Shown: piece by piece, positions 12,003-33,088 of the stretch | Layout: each line of letters begins with the position of its first letter | Numbering within the stretch: position 1 is the first letter of the stretch | Assembly (NCBI RefSeq): GCF_933775445.1 | Contig: NC_065876.1 | Coordinates: 1,984,001-2,048,000, forward strand | Direction: 5' to 3' | DNA length: 64,000 bases | Source: Argentina anserina | Lineage: Eukaryota; Streptophyta; Magnoliopsida; Rosales; Rosaceae | Notes under the pieces: generated by a model | Seen by the model: only the letters and a program-made list of their open reading frames with translations | Told to the model about the DNA's origin: nothing | Databases searched by the model: none | Translations under genes and position numbers: made by a program

Positions 12003-13867
12003 AATTTTAAAAAATGTCGTTGGGCTGACATGTCCAAAATAACTAAATGCAATGCCTTTTTGGCAGCCACACCATGATTTTGTTGATTTCAGAAGGCGTA
12101 TTGCCCACTAGTTGTTGAACTACCCACTTTGTTGACAGGAACTCATAACTTCCCACAGAAATATCAGAAAAAATTGGAATTTAGCTGCTTGTTGATTATA
12201 AGCATACCCTTTTTTCAAGATATTTCTATGAGTGATCAAAGAAAATGAAATCATTAAGATGTTGCATGAATTAGAAGCATACGATTAAGCTTTAATACAT
12301 CATAATCTAGTGGTGGTTGTGGCATTTGTTAATTACCTGAATGCTGTTACTGTAAATTAGGCAACAATTTCATTAGCTTCACAGTGAGAAAAGTATCAAT
12401 GAATGGGGCTTCGCCTTTACAAGACCTTTTGTGCTAGTATGTTTATTCTGAATCTTATTTACATGATAGTGTTCATGAGTGTGTATATATGTGTGTGAAT
12501 ATTATGAAGCAAGTACAAATTCTCTCCTTGTATATGTATATAGTCAAATCATTAAGAGGCATGTGTTTCCTTCATACGAGTAATAATGGTGCTTGTGTTA
12601 GTGAGCAAGCACTCACCACCAGGCACCAGCCATGCTTAGGGGACACTCAAAAGAAACAATAAGCTTCAAAAAGAGAATTGCAACCATATGTGTGAGATAT
12701 AAAAATAATCATATATGGACATTTCTGTGGGATCCATGGCTTACCAAGCTGAGTCTTTTGGTTGGAAGAGGTTGGTTTGGGGGTTTGGCTACCTCCTCCT
12801 CCTCCTCCTCAGTGATCAGTATTTACACTATAACCTAGTTTATTTGATCCATGCCTTTGTTCACTAACCAAGCAAGAGGTCTATGCAATTGCATATTCCT
12901 TATCCAAAGCCATGTGGGTGATGGAATCAAAGATTATATCATAGCTAACCAAATGAATCATAATTCAGGCTATGATATTTTTCTGCAAAATCTATATTTG
13001 TGTTATTTCTCCCCTCAGTTACATATTTCTTTGGTTACAAGGAAGGTAGCCGGAGAAGTCGGAAATACTCAATTTCCAACCCACTTCATAGAGACATGTT
13101 AAGTTGCAATAGAAATCCGAAGACTAATAGCTTTTAGTTTACGGTTGACTGATCAATAGACCAAATGTCCATTAGTTCATATGAGTCAGCTTGCAATAGA
13201 AATGGTGTGGTTTACCCATTGCAATAGCGCTATGGAAAGAAAGCAATTCACTCATGCTTGGAAAGAAAATGCAGCCTGTGATGCTTCAGTATGACCTCAG
13301 AAGTCATCAATCTTTTTGACTGAAACAGTAAGGATCTGCAACTCTTTTGTAGTTTTGTTTACCACTGCTTTACTATGTCGCTTTTATCTGCACAAATCAC
13401 AATTGCCTAATCTGGAAAACATGTTTCTCTTCGATAATAATTTGACACAAAAATCTTATGTAAAACTTTCTCATTATCAAAATGATACAAAACTACATCA
13501 CAAAAACTGCCGTAGAGGGTTGTGCTTACAGTATCAGTATATGTTCAGGAAACCCTACCGAGATGACAATTCTGGATCTCTTTATGAAGGTATGAACTAT
13601 GAAGGGAACTTTCCAATTCCAAACTAGCTAAGACAAGAAAAGAGAAGACAACCTAAACATATGAAGACGATTCACCTTCTGATACACTATGTCACAGGAA
13701 TGCCAGCTTCCTTTTACCACCGAGTGAAATGTACATCAACGAAAAAACTCAACTAACCTAGAAAAAAAGAAAGAAGCAAAAAAAATTCTGAGGAAAAATT
13801 TGGATGGTTCACGGAATATGAACACCTCAATGCTGCTTAACAACCATTTTGACAGGCTCAAGCAACA
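12003..13867. other. intergenic region, no gene seen
   Basis: Open frames at 12851-13102 and 13316-13627 lack domains. The right end (about 13.6-13.87 kb) should be the 3'UTR of the SANT-domain gene. Confidence 0.5.
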
Positions 13868-15681
13868 CTAACTCAACTTCTTACCATCTCTTGCTTTGTA
13901 ATTATTCCAAGAATCTTTTCCGAAAACCTCTTCAATCATACTACAAGTTGGTAAAAAGTCCACCTTATTTTTCCGGTACGTCGAATACCCAACGTCCCAA
14001 ACTTTAGCATCACAAGGCTCCAAAACATATTCATGGTCACCTAGCTTCCTAGTCCCATTAAAACAACCAACTTCCCAATGAGCAACATTTTCAGACCTCA
14101 GCTGATTATCTTGGGAGGTGAGACCTGCCTCAAAGGAAGTGCATGAATCGTCTTGGACCTCCTGATCTCCCTTTTCATCCCAAGCAATGTTTTTCTGAAA
14201 CTGAACCGTCGGGCTGGAACAACCATTATTAACCAGATTCCCAGAAATATCTACATTTACATTATCACAAGTATCACCCACAACATCCTCATCGTACTCC
14301 TGAATATCACCACCCCAACTTCTATTGAACCCAGGATCATCTTGACATCCAGGAGAGTCAATAACTGAGTCATCATCCTCTGTCACTCCAGGTTCATCAT
14401 CACCATGAACAGTACTTCCCTCCCATTCATCATTGTCACTGTCTACGTTTACTGGGTCATATCTGTTCTGCCGAGCTCTTTTCCTCAGCATAAAGACATT
14501 GAAATAGTAACTAACAATCTCCTTTTTTGTTCGCGAGGGGAAGACAGCTGAAAGATTGTCCCAGAAGTTCTTGTCCAATGACGCTGGATTTGAAAAGACA
14601 ACCTGGTGGAATAAGTTTTCCTCATCATCGCTCCATTTCTCAGCCACTTGCTCTCCCATATCACAAAATCCTAACTCAGCAAATTTCTCTGGCCCAACGT
14701 TCTTTGTAAGTTTTTCTCTTGCTTCCAGAATGTGCTGCCTAACACATCTGATAGAAGCCCTATCTTCACAGCTGCAATCGGTTCTACCATTTCCAACTAT
14801 GAATTCATTGTCAGTAGATAATTGAGATTCAGGCATCGGAATAACACAAGTACCCATCAGTCGTTTCTCATTCTCAAGGTCAGAGTCCACAACTCCCCAT
14901 TGTGGAATAACAGCTTGATGCTCTGGTCCAATGGAGGCCGACTTTCTTGGAGAGTGATCCAAAAGAAAAGAATAAATATCCTCGGAAGCCAAAGTCCTTA
15001 TCGGGCGCTCTGGATTAAAGTACTCTGGGAAATAAAATCCATGACATGGTGCTTGGGGAAAAGGATCTTCTTCCCGAGTTGTGCTGGTGGTCCATGAGGA
15101 GGTAATGAAGCTGCCAGGGGCACTGCTCTTAATGTCCTCCCCAACTCTCGGAAGACTAGCATAGACATCACCAGAAACATTCTCATCACCTCCATTGTTG
15201 CGTCTTTCCAATCCATCCTCTACCAAACATAAATTAAAACTTATCTCAGTAGCTAATCATACACCAAAAGAGAAAGGGAACACTTTTCAGTTTACAATTA
15301 AAATTCACCTTCTTCTCAATAACCCACTCAATGAAAGTTTACTTTAACCAGCCTCTTTAGCTTACTCATAACAAGCAGTACGATGACACATGACTAGAAA
15401 AAAAGAATGAAAGACAAAATCTTCAGAGTACTTAAAAGTCACTCTCAAACACTTGCGCATACAAGCAAAACACAAACACACACTATTACAAGTTTACAAC
15501 CTCATATATAAGCACAAAGACACAGAGACTATAGTCCCTCACCTAAAGCCTGCGGCTTGGAAACATCTCCAGGAAAAACAGATTCTGAGAAAGAAACAAG
15601 TTCTTTACTATGTCCCACTTGTCTTGGGTGCTTGAGAGAAACAAAAATTTGCTCATCATCAAGAGGACGCTTCTGTACCAT
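13868..15681 (-). CDS. SANT/Myb-like domain nuclear protein (plant ELM2/SANT-related family)
   Basis: There are two coding exons, 15543-15681 (starts MVQKRPLDDEQIF) and 13868-15219. They join in phase (139 + 1352 bp) to give 496 residues. A SANT/Myb-like domain lies at about residues 242-296 (EKWSDDEENLF...VFPSRTKKEIVSYYFNVFMLRKR). It is preceded by a Cys/His-containing stretch (TDCSCEDRASIRCVRQHILEARE) that resembles the ELM2-side linker of plant relatives. An acidic Asp/Glu-rich tail region follows. SANT modules of this kind bind histone tails or DNA in chromatin-modifying complexes, so a role in transcriptional regulation is inferred. A 5'UTR intron is likely (ctgcag acceptor just before the ATG), with a leader reaching about 16.5-16.8 kb. 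The second exon also has a TTG-initiated open frame, but the upstream ATG exon is clearly the real start. Confidence 0.85.
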
Positions 15682-17030
15682 ATTAATCTGCAGAGCAATG
15701 AAAACAGAAAGTTACAGAGGACGTAAAAGATCACGTTTTTAAGAAGGAAGCAAACATGGTTATACAACAATCATAAGTATTGGACACATCTTAACTGACG
15801 CATTCACTACATTAAGCTGTAGGTACTTCCATATAAAACACACAGTTAGCACAAACTTCCCCAAAACCATACTCATTGGATATATGATAATCTTTTTTAA
15901 GCTTTATGAAATAGTATAAATCCCTGTATATTTATTATTATGACTTCCGATATCTAATAACAAATCATTTTGTGATTATGATTACTATACTTCCGAATCA
16001 AATTGAGGGCCCACTTATTTAAAGAACAACGAGGCTGTAAATACAGGGCAATTTAGTAAAATACGAGTTGCCCTTTTATTTCCAAGTCTCCAAGTAAAAG
16101 GAGCCCATTTTAGAAGCAAATTATTGTCGACTAATTTTAATTTTCTAAATTTAATTAATTTTTAATAATTATAGAAATATATACGTCAAAAATAAATAAA
16201 AAGTCAAAAAGATATGAATCTGATCACAAAATTGGAAACTAGAAACACAAGGAAGGTGTTTCTTCGAACAATTCTGACTTTCACCCGAATTAATTCAACA
16301 AAATATATAAAAGCCCCAAATTTGAACAAACCCTAACCCTAGATCTACGATTCTGGACAACTCATACAAAATTGCACCGGATCTATCATACAAGACCATC
16401 AATACATACCAGATCCATGAATCAAAGAACCCAGAATCACAAATAATGCAGTTTTCAAATTCAAATCGAAAATTCAAAACAAAAAATTGCAGACCCACCA
16501 AATCGAAATCTAGATCTACGAACAGAGACGAAGATCGACGATGTAATCAAACCCTAACCCTACAAATCGATAGGGTAAACGGCCAAGGTCGAAACTGGGA
16601 TCAATCGGTAGGTGAGAAGACGAATTGATTGGATCTGGGATCAATTTAGGGATTGAGTACAGAGAAGAAGACGAATTTGAGGAAAGATTGATCGAGATTG
16701 AAAAAAGAGGGGCGGCTAAAAAGGGGCAAAGTAGGGTTAGGCGTGTTTGTTTTGTTAAGTGGTTATCCGAGAAAGGGGAAACAGCGAAAAGAGGCACGTA
16801 TTTGGTTGGTATTTACGGAAAATGCCCTTCTTAGAAGATCGAGAGAGAATAGGACTCTACCCGAGGAAAAATGAGAGGTATATGAAGGGTCGGGTGGTGA
16901 TTTGGAACTTATACGAGTCAGAGCTGGAGAGGCTGACACGTGGCCGATGGTGGGGTGAGGCGCCACGAAAATTGAAAACGTGATCCTACAATTTTTTCAA
17001 TACCATCAAATTGATGAGATTATGACGTTG
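15682..17030. other. 5'UTR intron, leader and promoter of the SANT gene
   Basis: No coding frame was found. On the minus strand, 16.3-16.8 kb is pyrimidine-rich with GTAGGGTTAGGGTTTGA-like leader sequence typical of plant 5'UTRs. That fits a non-coding first exon with an intron down to 15.69 kb. Confidence 0.55.
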
Positions 17031-17399
17031 TTGCGGAACGAGATAATAGTGGATTATGACCGCAGTAACTCTTTAATTAAGGCTTAAACGTGATATAAAT
17101 TAGGGGTTTAATCATTGTCGAATGCATTACACACTTTTTTGTTTCTAACTGATCTACAATATAGGACTGAGTTTGGGCATTGAGGAATGAGGACATTATT
17201 GTGGCCAGAGTACCCGGTGAAATTTCGGGTTTGAACCATTTCACATGGGTCCCCATCATGAATTAGTCTCACGCCTGAGATATTACATTCGGCCGTGGAG
17301 ATATCATGATATCCGGATTCTAGACTGTTCCCTCAGTTGGATTTGCCTTCAGGCCCCAATTAAGAAAATGTTTGGGAACTAGAAATCAAAAAAAAAAAT
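17031..17399 (+). mobile_element. SINE-like retroposon, copy 2
   Basis: This is a diverged copy of the unit at 8.49-8.85 kb. It shares ACCGC..AACTCTTT, the GGCTTAAA segment, CATTACACA, ACATTATTGTGGCCAG, the ATTAGTCTCA-type block and the GGAGATAxCxTGATAT block. It ends in an A-run (17388-17399). Relative to copy 1 it has an extra stretch of roughly 35 bp after GTACCCGG. No clear target duplication was found. Several substitutions in each conserved block imply an old insertion. Confidence 0.7.
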
Positions 17400-18606
17400 A
17401 GTTACTTCATCAACTTTCTTTTCATTTTATAAATATTTTAATATAGTCTTTAGATATTGCACAAATATAAAATAATTATTAAGTACACAAATTTTTTTAA
17501 ATTACATAATTAATTAATTATATGTATATAAAATATATTTAATTTGTCATTAAATATTGATATTTTTCATTCAAATTTAAAAGAAAACATTTCCCTTCTT
17601 TTATCAAAAAAATTTCTATTTTGCTGTTCAAAAATCATACGTAATTCGTTATTCAAATTATAAATCATTATTGTTAATTTAATAAAATCTTTATAATACC
17701 TTGTGAACATCATAAAATAAAAAAAATTAACACCAAAATCAATCTTATTTTCATCGCTCAAAGTTGATAATCTACTAACTTCTTTTTTACAACTCACTTT
17801 ATTATGATTGATTTCATCGTCTTTATTGAACAGTGATCTTCATCTGATGGAATGCATGTGCCTTTTTATTAGTTGTAAAAAAAAAAACAGAAATGCCGGA
17901 CTTTAAAAAATGTATCAACGAGTGTGTGATATAGTTGCATTTTCGATATTAAAACAAAACTTAAACTGATCGTCGAATCCCGTCTAAAATGAGGGATCAT
18001 TTTCCTTATTTTGGACTTGCTTACGGATAAGATCGTTATAACCTAGGTTAAGAGTTAAGACTTATTACCAAGTGGCCAACTGTATCAAGCCTCAAAATTT
18101 CAGCTCCATATTTTGACTTCACAGCGTTTGCATTAAGTTAAGTTTCCAAATTTGATTGGATTACTTTTTCTCAGTACCAATAGAAGTATACATTATATAC
18201 TGGATCTTTGAATATGTTCCCACCCTTTCTATACATGATTGCCAATAAGAAGCAAGTGTTGAAGAAAATATTACTGAGTTTTGATGTTATTTTTGTTTGG
18301 CAAGTGATAAAGAATCATGAACCGAAACGCTGTCGTCCCATGCTAGAGTGAAGCTTCGATCAATTTACAGCATCCATGAAACAAACCTCGGCCGCTTTCG
18401 CATCTGAATGGCCTCAACGCTTCTGTCATCACATCAATTCAGTAGAAGTAAAAGTTATCAGGCCAACCATACAAAAAGAAGACAAACAGAATGCACTCTG
18501 GGGTCAGAGTGACCCTCATATAAGTACACAATTTCGGTGTTAAAATTGATTGTGCAAAGACGAGTGTGGTGCAGGTTTACCATCTCCAGATGTCAGAGCA
18601 ATACTC
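17400..18606. other. AT-rich intergenic region
   Basis: Very AT-rich with no coding frame of note. The last few hundred bases should be the 3'UTR of the LRR gene. Confidence 0.5.
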
Positions 18607-21289
18607 TCAATGATCAACACCTTCATCAAGGCCTTTAGAACTGATCATTACATTTGAGTCAATCTGTTTGTCGAACTTCTTCTTTCTCCTTGCTTCAAAC
18701 TCTTGGAATCCTTCAATCTGTATATGCAAATGGGGAAAATGTTCATAAATACACAAATAAGTAGTGCTGAAAAAAGAAGAGGAGAATGAAGCAAACATAA
18801 CAAAAGGAACAAGTGGCATACTTGCTGGAACTGATCCATTGATATAGGATTTCCATGCAGGGAAATATTCTGCAGAGCTTTACAATCTTTCAATAGATTG
18901 GTAGGTATCTGTTCAACAAAACTGTCGTCAGTCCACCAAGGCTTGGCCAGCTACTTAAGCAATTCGAAACCCTAGAGTATATGACGAGTGGTAAACACTG
19001 GCAGTTATAACTGCGGCCTACCCGAACATACAAGGTAGGCAGATGGCAGAACAAATTCCTAATGTAATTCTATTATTAGTAAGACAGGTAAAAGCCCTTC
19101 ATGATTAGAAAACTTTTTGTTAGACATATCTTTATTTAGCCATCCCACCACATCACATAAAACCCCCCATTAAACAGTTCAACTTTCAAACTAATATGAG
19201 GTAGCGCTCACAACATAGGCTGAATAACAAAAAAAACTGTATAATGTGAGATGTATAAACAACGTACCTGCTTCACATTATTATTGTCCAAGCTAAGTGA
19301 TTTTAAGTTAATAAGATTGCAAACAGATTCCGGAAGATCCTCAATTGAATTATCTGAAACATCCAGAACCATAATACTCGTGAATTACAAAATTTTCAGA
19401 ATTCCAACCATAAAACCACATTAGAGAAGCAAGACATTGAATTTGAAATTTAAAGTGGAGTAAACATTATAAGAGCTTCTAAGTTTAATGAAATAGCACT
19501 ATCATCAAAAACTGTACTATTGAGTTTGATGCATGCAGAAGGGGATTAATTTAGGGTTTAGAAATCTAAGATACCCACCTACTATTTAAAACCACGTATT
19601 GCACTTAAGAATTCAGCAGCCTAGAAATCGACATAATTTGGAAGAACAATAGCAAAAGATCTAAACGTACCATTTGCTTGTAGTTCTTCTAAAGAGAAGC
19701 AACTACCAACTGATTCTGGAAGAGACTTCAACTTGTTGTTTGATACATTTAACAGCACTAACTGCATCAAAATTTCATATAAGATTCAGAATATATCATA
19801 AGATACAAGGTTGCATAGTTCCAACAATATTTTCCGGATATATTTTAATACTCTCGTTCCTAAATCCAGCAAAATAAGTTACATATAATACTTTTTGTGC
19901 CTGTTCATTCGATAGCTCAGTACATGCAGAAGACAATAGACCAATTCAGAAAAAATAAAGAATACAAATAAAAATAAAATAAGTTCTTTTCTATTTCAAA
20001 TTCTGAACTCCAGATAAAAAAAAATCTTATATCAGACATAAAATCCCCGACCACAAGAGCAACACAACAGACAAATAGGCTGAAATCACAAACCACTTAC
20101 ATTTCGCAAGCTTCCGATAGTCTCGGGCAGAGAAGATAGAGAATTTTTAGAGATGGATAACTGTTCAAGCCTAACCAACTGTCCCACTAAGCACAAGAAA
20201 CAGGAAACATACATCTTGTTAGTTTGAACCAATGAAGAAGTTGTGAACAAAATAATGACACCATGATACCTGAAGACAGAACCATGAGTTGAAGGAACCA
20301 AAATTTAACAAAGACCTTACTTAGGGAAGAGAATTACATTCATCAGGCAAGGAAGTGATTCGGTTTGAATCAAGCGTCATAAATTTCAGAGACTCTAATT
20401 TTGATACATGCATTGGTAGTCGATCAATAAGGTTTTCTGCCAAAAACTGAAAGATAAAGCCTAAGTGTCAATATTCGATAAAAGTAGCTCATGTAAACAA
20501 TAATCAATCTATGAAATTGGAAATATGTCTCAACATAATGGTTATTAAAAACTGTTTGTGCAGCCTGAAGTTAGGACACTGAGCTATATGTACAAAAGTC
20601 AAAATGATTTTTCATACCAATTTTTGCAGGTTCACTAACTTGCCAATGTCCATAGGAATATCAACTGCATGTTAAAAACCCTTATTGTTAAAAAGTTATT
20701 TCAGTGGAAAAATAGATGGCTTGAGCAGCGAGAAAATCAAGTACCTATTTTATTGCGTGTTAGATCAATAGTGCGTACAGATCTCTCCAAATCAAGAACT
20801 TCATCTGGAAATGTCTGTTTCAGAAAACCAAAACACAAAGACACACAAAACGGTTCATTCACTAAAGCAAAAGGTTCAAGCTTACAAATCACGCACAGCA
20901 CCTAATTAACTGAACATGTTCAAACAAAATTGAGCTCATTTTCCGACTTCAATTAACCACAACAAAAACTAATTTCCTCACAATATTTCTCTCCAACTTG
21001 TAACCAGAAAAAAGAAAATAACCCCCAACAGGCACCAATATAAACCAAACTCCATTAAAATTAACCACCAACCTTCCTCCTCTAGCCTCCCCACCATTTA
21101 ATACCCAAGCTCCATTAAAATCCAACCCAACAATATCACCATTTACAAATATGAAGAGAGAGATAGAGAGAGAGAAGAGAGAGGAATTGCCTTCAATTTA
21201 GAGTCGCGGAGACCAACAATGCCGGTGGATCGCCACCGCGCGGTCCTGGAGGTCTTGGAGTCGACGCTCCTGCTTGAATTGCAACCCAT
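18607..21289 (-). CDS. leucine-rich-repeat protein, LRRC57-like, with predicted N-terminal acylation
   Basis: Nine coding exons were read by eye: 21191-21289, 20745-20814, 20618-20664, 20338-20446, 20101-20186, 19671-19761, 19268-19353, 18822-18908 and 18607-18717. All phases agree and give 261 residues. The N-terminus MGCNSSRS has Gly2 and Cys3, a myristoylation/palmitoylation-type signal, so membrane attachment is likely. Leucine-rich repeats of the LxxLxLxxNxLxxLPxxI type fill the middle (for example LEQLSISKNSLSSLPETIG). A short basic helix and a polar tail end the protein. This matches small conserved LRR proteins of plants and animals, and the molecular function is not established. The first intron appears to start with GC rather than GT (AAG|GCAATT). 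Confidence 0.9.
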
Positions 21290-22121
21290 CCCTTCGCCAC
21301 CAAAATTGATCCTCCCTTACAATTTTCTGATCACAAACAAGCGACTATCTAAATTGAAGACAACGCCTCCTCGTCTCTCTCTCTCTCTCTCCACAACCAA
21401 AGCCTGAACAATCAGACGAAGAGGAGAGGAGAGAGATGGGTTAGGTGGGGTGGGTCAAAGTCTCAGACGAAGCACGCCGTCGTTCTCAACGACTTCATCT
21501 CCCCCTTTAATATCTCTCTGGTCGCTCAAACCAATACCGCGTTTTTTCTGGGATACCCGCTGTTTTTTTTTTTTCGTAGTTTAATCCAACATTCCTCTCT
21601 TTCGTACCAATTTGAACCGTCGTAAATGCCTCCACGAGTTTTCTATACACATTGAGACCATGATGTACTAGTCATAAATTTTAATCATTCACATTGTTGT
21701 GTCGTTTAAGGTTTACAAGGTCGCAGTTGCTATGAGTCCGATCTTAGTAAGTAAATTATTGTCTCTTGATTCAACGAGATCAAAAACTATAAGTAGCTGC
21801 AAATTACAAAAGCACATGTAAAACTGAATCATTGTCTAACTCACTGTACAGCAGGCGAGCTCAATTTCATTGCCGAATCAGTACCCGCTGCTAGCCTATT
21901 TAGTACTCCTGAAGTGTATACATGGTGAATGATGTCTTATCTAGAACTCAATCCTACACTAAAAGTGACCAACTCCGATTCTTTTGCAAAATCTCCTAGT
22001 CTTAAGGGTGACAACTTTAGTTCATTATGACAGCTGATGTTTACATTAGTATTTGCAGGCTTCTTTCGCTCTACCATACCAATACACCATTCCTATGTAC
22101 AATCTTTTCTCTGGTGGAATC
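21290..22121. other. LRR gene leader/promoter and helicase 3' flank
   Basis: It contains a (CT)n tract at 21373-21391 that becomes (GA)n in the LRR gene's 5'UTR. No other gene is seen. The right end is the helicase 3'UTR. Confidence 0.5.
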
Positions 22122-30587
<8,466 letters not shown>

Positions 30588-31645
30588 TGTTCACTGCATT
30601 CAACAATTAATATCAATCTTTCAGAACAATCTAGATCAATTAAGACTATGCGAGTTATCGTAAATCGAAATCAAACACTGAAACCCTAACTTCCATAACC
30701 GTAGCTCACCTGATGAAATTAGAGGGCTTTGGTTCGTCTGGCTGGGAAATAGAGAGTAATTTCGGAAGACCAGAAAGGAGTGGAGAATGCGGTGGCTGAG
30801 AGGATAGTTGAGACGGCTGAGACCGGCCGGAGTTGAACAATCCGACGTCGTTTTGAGGAACGGTTAAAGCGCCAGCACGGAGAAGAAGAAGAGAGAAATG
30901 GCGAACTCAAAAAAGGAAGTGCGGGCTTCGAGTTCATCCGAATCGAAACCTCTGAGGCTTATATAGAACAGGCTTTGGGCCTGAGTTTTATTGGGCTAAT
31001 TAACAGCCCACTCGAAAAGGGATGCAAGTAATTTACTTTCATGACAAGCCGCCTAACATCCGCCTAGCTCCCTAGGCGTCTTACCTTGCGAACGATTTGC
31101 CCGCCTATTTTCCCGTCTAGGCGATCTTTTTTATTACTTTGGGTAAATTCTCCAAATTCTTAATGCCAAATCGAATTCCTTGGGTGTGGCAATTCCTTAG
31201 GCATAATGTGCTTAGTTAATACAAATGGCTCGAGTATTTGCTTGAGCCAATCAAATGAGTATTTGTTTGGATCTAAGTTTTTTTCCTCTATAGAAATATG
31301 CTCATAAGTTTGCTCCTCAACTTCATATGATGCTCATAATGCATTTCTTATCCTATGAGTCCTAGGTCAGGTTCGGCACGTGGAATGGCGAAGTGTCTCG
31401 CAAATTTTAATTTAAAAAAAAAATTGAAGTGCACTTCAATCATATAAGCATTTCTTATAATGCCCCAACTCAACCAACATCCAAACTCAATACCAAAATT
31501 CTTTTTATTCTATATAAATTTGAAGCTTGACTGTGAGACAACGTAAGGCAAGAACAGTAACTGAAATGAAAAATAAAATAAAATAAAATAAAAATTTAAA
31601 GAATCAGGGACATCTGTGTAGCCTTATTAAGAGAATTGATCCACC
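30588..31645. other. helicase 5'UTR and promoter, spacer, UGD 3' flank
   Basis: It contains the helicase 5'UTR intron and a leader exon up to about 30.96 kb. A short palindromic CGCCTAGctcCCTAGGCG motif lies near 31061-31078, and an (AAAAT)n tract near 31569-31593. No coding gene is seen. Confidence 0.55.
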
Positions 31646-33088
31646 TTATGCCACAGCAGGCATGTCCTTGAGCCAAGAGTCCAATGGCTTCCCAATTGAG
31701 TAGACAATGAATCCAATCTTCCTCAACTGCTCAACATCAACAACATTCCTTCCATCAAAAACAAATGCAGGCTTCTGCATGTTGTCGTAAATCTTCTTAT
31801 AATCGAGTGCCTTGAACTCATCCCACTCAGTAAGAATGCAGATCCCATGAGCTCCTTTGGTGGCCTCATAAGCATCCCACACAACACTAACTTGCTTCAC
31901 TCCAATAGGACTTGCAGGCTGCAGATGAATTGGATGATCCCAATCGAATTTGCTCATTGACAGATCCCTCTGGATCTGCTCCTCAGTTACCTGCAGGTCA
32001 TATATGCTCAATTGTGCCTTGTCTCCCAGCAGGCCCTTGCAAACATCAATGGCAGGTGTCTCCCTGGTGTCACCTGTGTCTTTCTTGAACGCAAACCCAA
32101 GAATGGCAATCTTCTTGCCTGAAACCGTGTTGAACATAGAAGACACAACTCGGTTAACAAATCGATTCTTCTGGTAGTCATTCACCTTGATCACTTGTTT
32201 CCAGTATTCTGCAACTTCAGGGAGTCCATTGCACTCACAGATATACACCAAGTTGAGGATATCCTTCTGGAAACAAGACCCTCCAAAACCAACACTAGCA
32301 TTAAGAAACTTGGGTCCAATTCTGGTGTCTTTCCCCACAGCATGAGCCACCTGTGAGACATCTGCTCCAGTAGCCTCACACAAAGCTGACATAGCATTAA
32401 CAGAAGAAATCCTCTGCGCCAAGAAAGCATTTGCAGCGAGCTTCGAAAGCTCAGCTGACCATAGATTAGTTGTGATGATCCTGTCCTCAGGTACCCAATT
32501 AGCATACACTTCTTTCAATGCCTGCACTGCCTTCTGCCCTTCAGGGGTTTCCCTCCCTCCTATCAAAACTCTGTCAGGTTTGAACAGATCCTCAATAGCT
32601 GTCCCCTCTGCAAGAAACTCCGGGTTTGACAGAATCTGGTACTTGATTCCCTTGCTATTGTGAGTCAAAATCTTCTCAATTGCTTCAGCAGTCTTCACCG
32701 GAACGGTCGACTTCTCCACCACAATCTTGTTGGACTTGGACACATCCGCTATCATCCTAGCTGCGCTCTCCCAGTATGTCAAGTCAGCAGCCTTGCCAGC
32801 TCCCAAACCTCTAGTCTTCGTCGGCGTATTCACCGAAACGAAGATAATGTCTGCCTCTGCAACATGCTTCTCCACAGCTGTGCTGAAGAAGAGGTTCTTT
32901 CCCCTGCACTGCTTCACAATCTCATCAAGACCCGGCTCGTAAATCGGAAGCTGATCGCTGTTCCATGCTGCTATTCTAGACACTGAGATGTCAACAACTG
33001 CTACTTCAATTGCTGGACACTTGAGGGCAATCACTGCCATGGTTGGTCCACCGACATAGCCAGCTCCAATGCAGCAGATCTTCACCAT
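31646..33088 (-). CDS. UGD: UDP-glucose 6-dehydrogenase
   Basis: The coding region is intronless, 480 residues, starting [14 protein letters not shown]. It oxidises UDP-glucose to UDP-glucuronate with two NAD+, feeding pectin and hemicellulose precursors in the cytosol. The Rossmann motif GAGYVGG is at residues 8-14. The substrate-binding SNPEFLAEG, the catalytic-Cys segment [10 protein letters not shown] (Cys near residue 272) and the second nucleotide-binding half ([20 protein letters not shown]) are all intact. The length equals the plant family norm. The frame stays open 25 codons upstream to 33163, but MVKICC is the family start and an acceptor (cag|gttctt) sits between. The 5'UTR is split: a leader piece lies near 33463-33530 (donor AAAG|GTAGGT) and probably another near 34256-34350 (donor CTCAG|GTAAGC). 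UGD genes commonly carry leader introns. Confidence 0.97.
   Translation of the reverse strand: MVKICCIGAGYVGGPTMAVIALKCPAIEVAVVDISVSRIAAWNSDQLPIYEPGLDEIVKQCRGKNLFFSTAVEKHVAEADIIFVSVNTPTKTRGLGAGKAADLTYWESAARMIADVSKSNKIVVEKSTVPVKTAEAIEKILTHNSKGIKYQILSNPEFLAEGTAIEDLFKPDRVLIGGRETPEGQKAVQALKEVYANWVPEDRIITTNLWSAELSKLAANAFLAQRISSVNAMSALCEATGADVSQVAHAVGKDTRIGPKFLNASVGFGGSCFQKDILNLVYICECNGLPEVAEYWKQVIKVNDYQKNRFVNRVVSSMFNTVSGKKIAILGFAFKKDTGDTRETPAIDVCKGLLGDKAQLSIYDLQVTEEQIQRDLSMSKFDWDHPIHLQPASPIGVKQVSVVWDAYEATKGAHGICILTEWDEFKALDYKKIYDNMQKPAFVFDGRNVVDVEQLRKIGFIVYSIGKPLDSWLKDMPAVA

Noticed and set aside
13316..13627. 103-codon plus-strand frame
   Set aside because: No domain. It lies just beyond the 3' end of the SANT gene and its composition is unremarkable.
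15095..15120. Sequence resembling the start of miR167 (TGAAGCTGCCAG)
   Set aside because: It lies in a coding exon, diverges after 12 bases and has no hairpin partner nearby.
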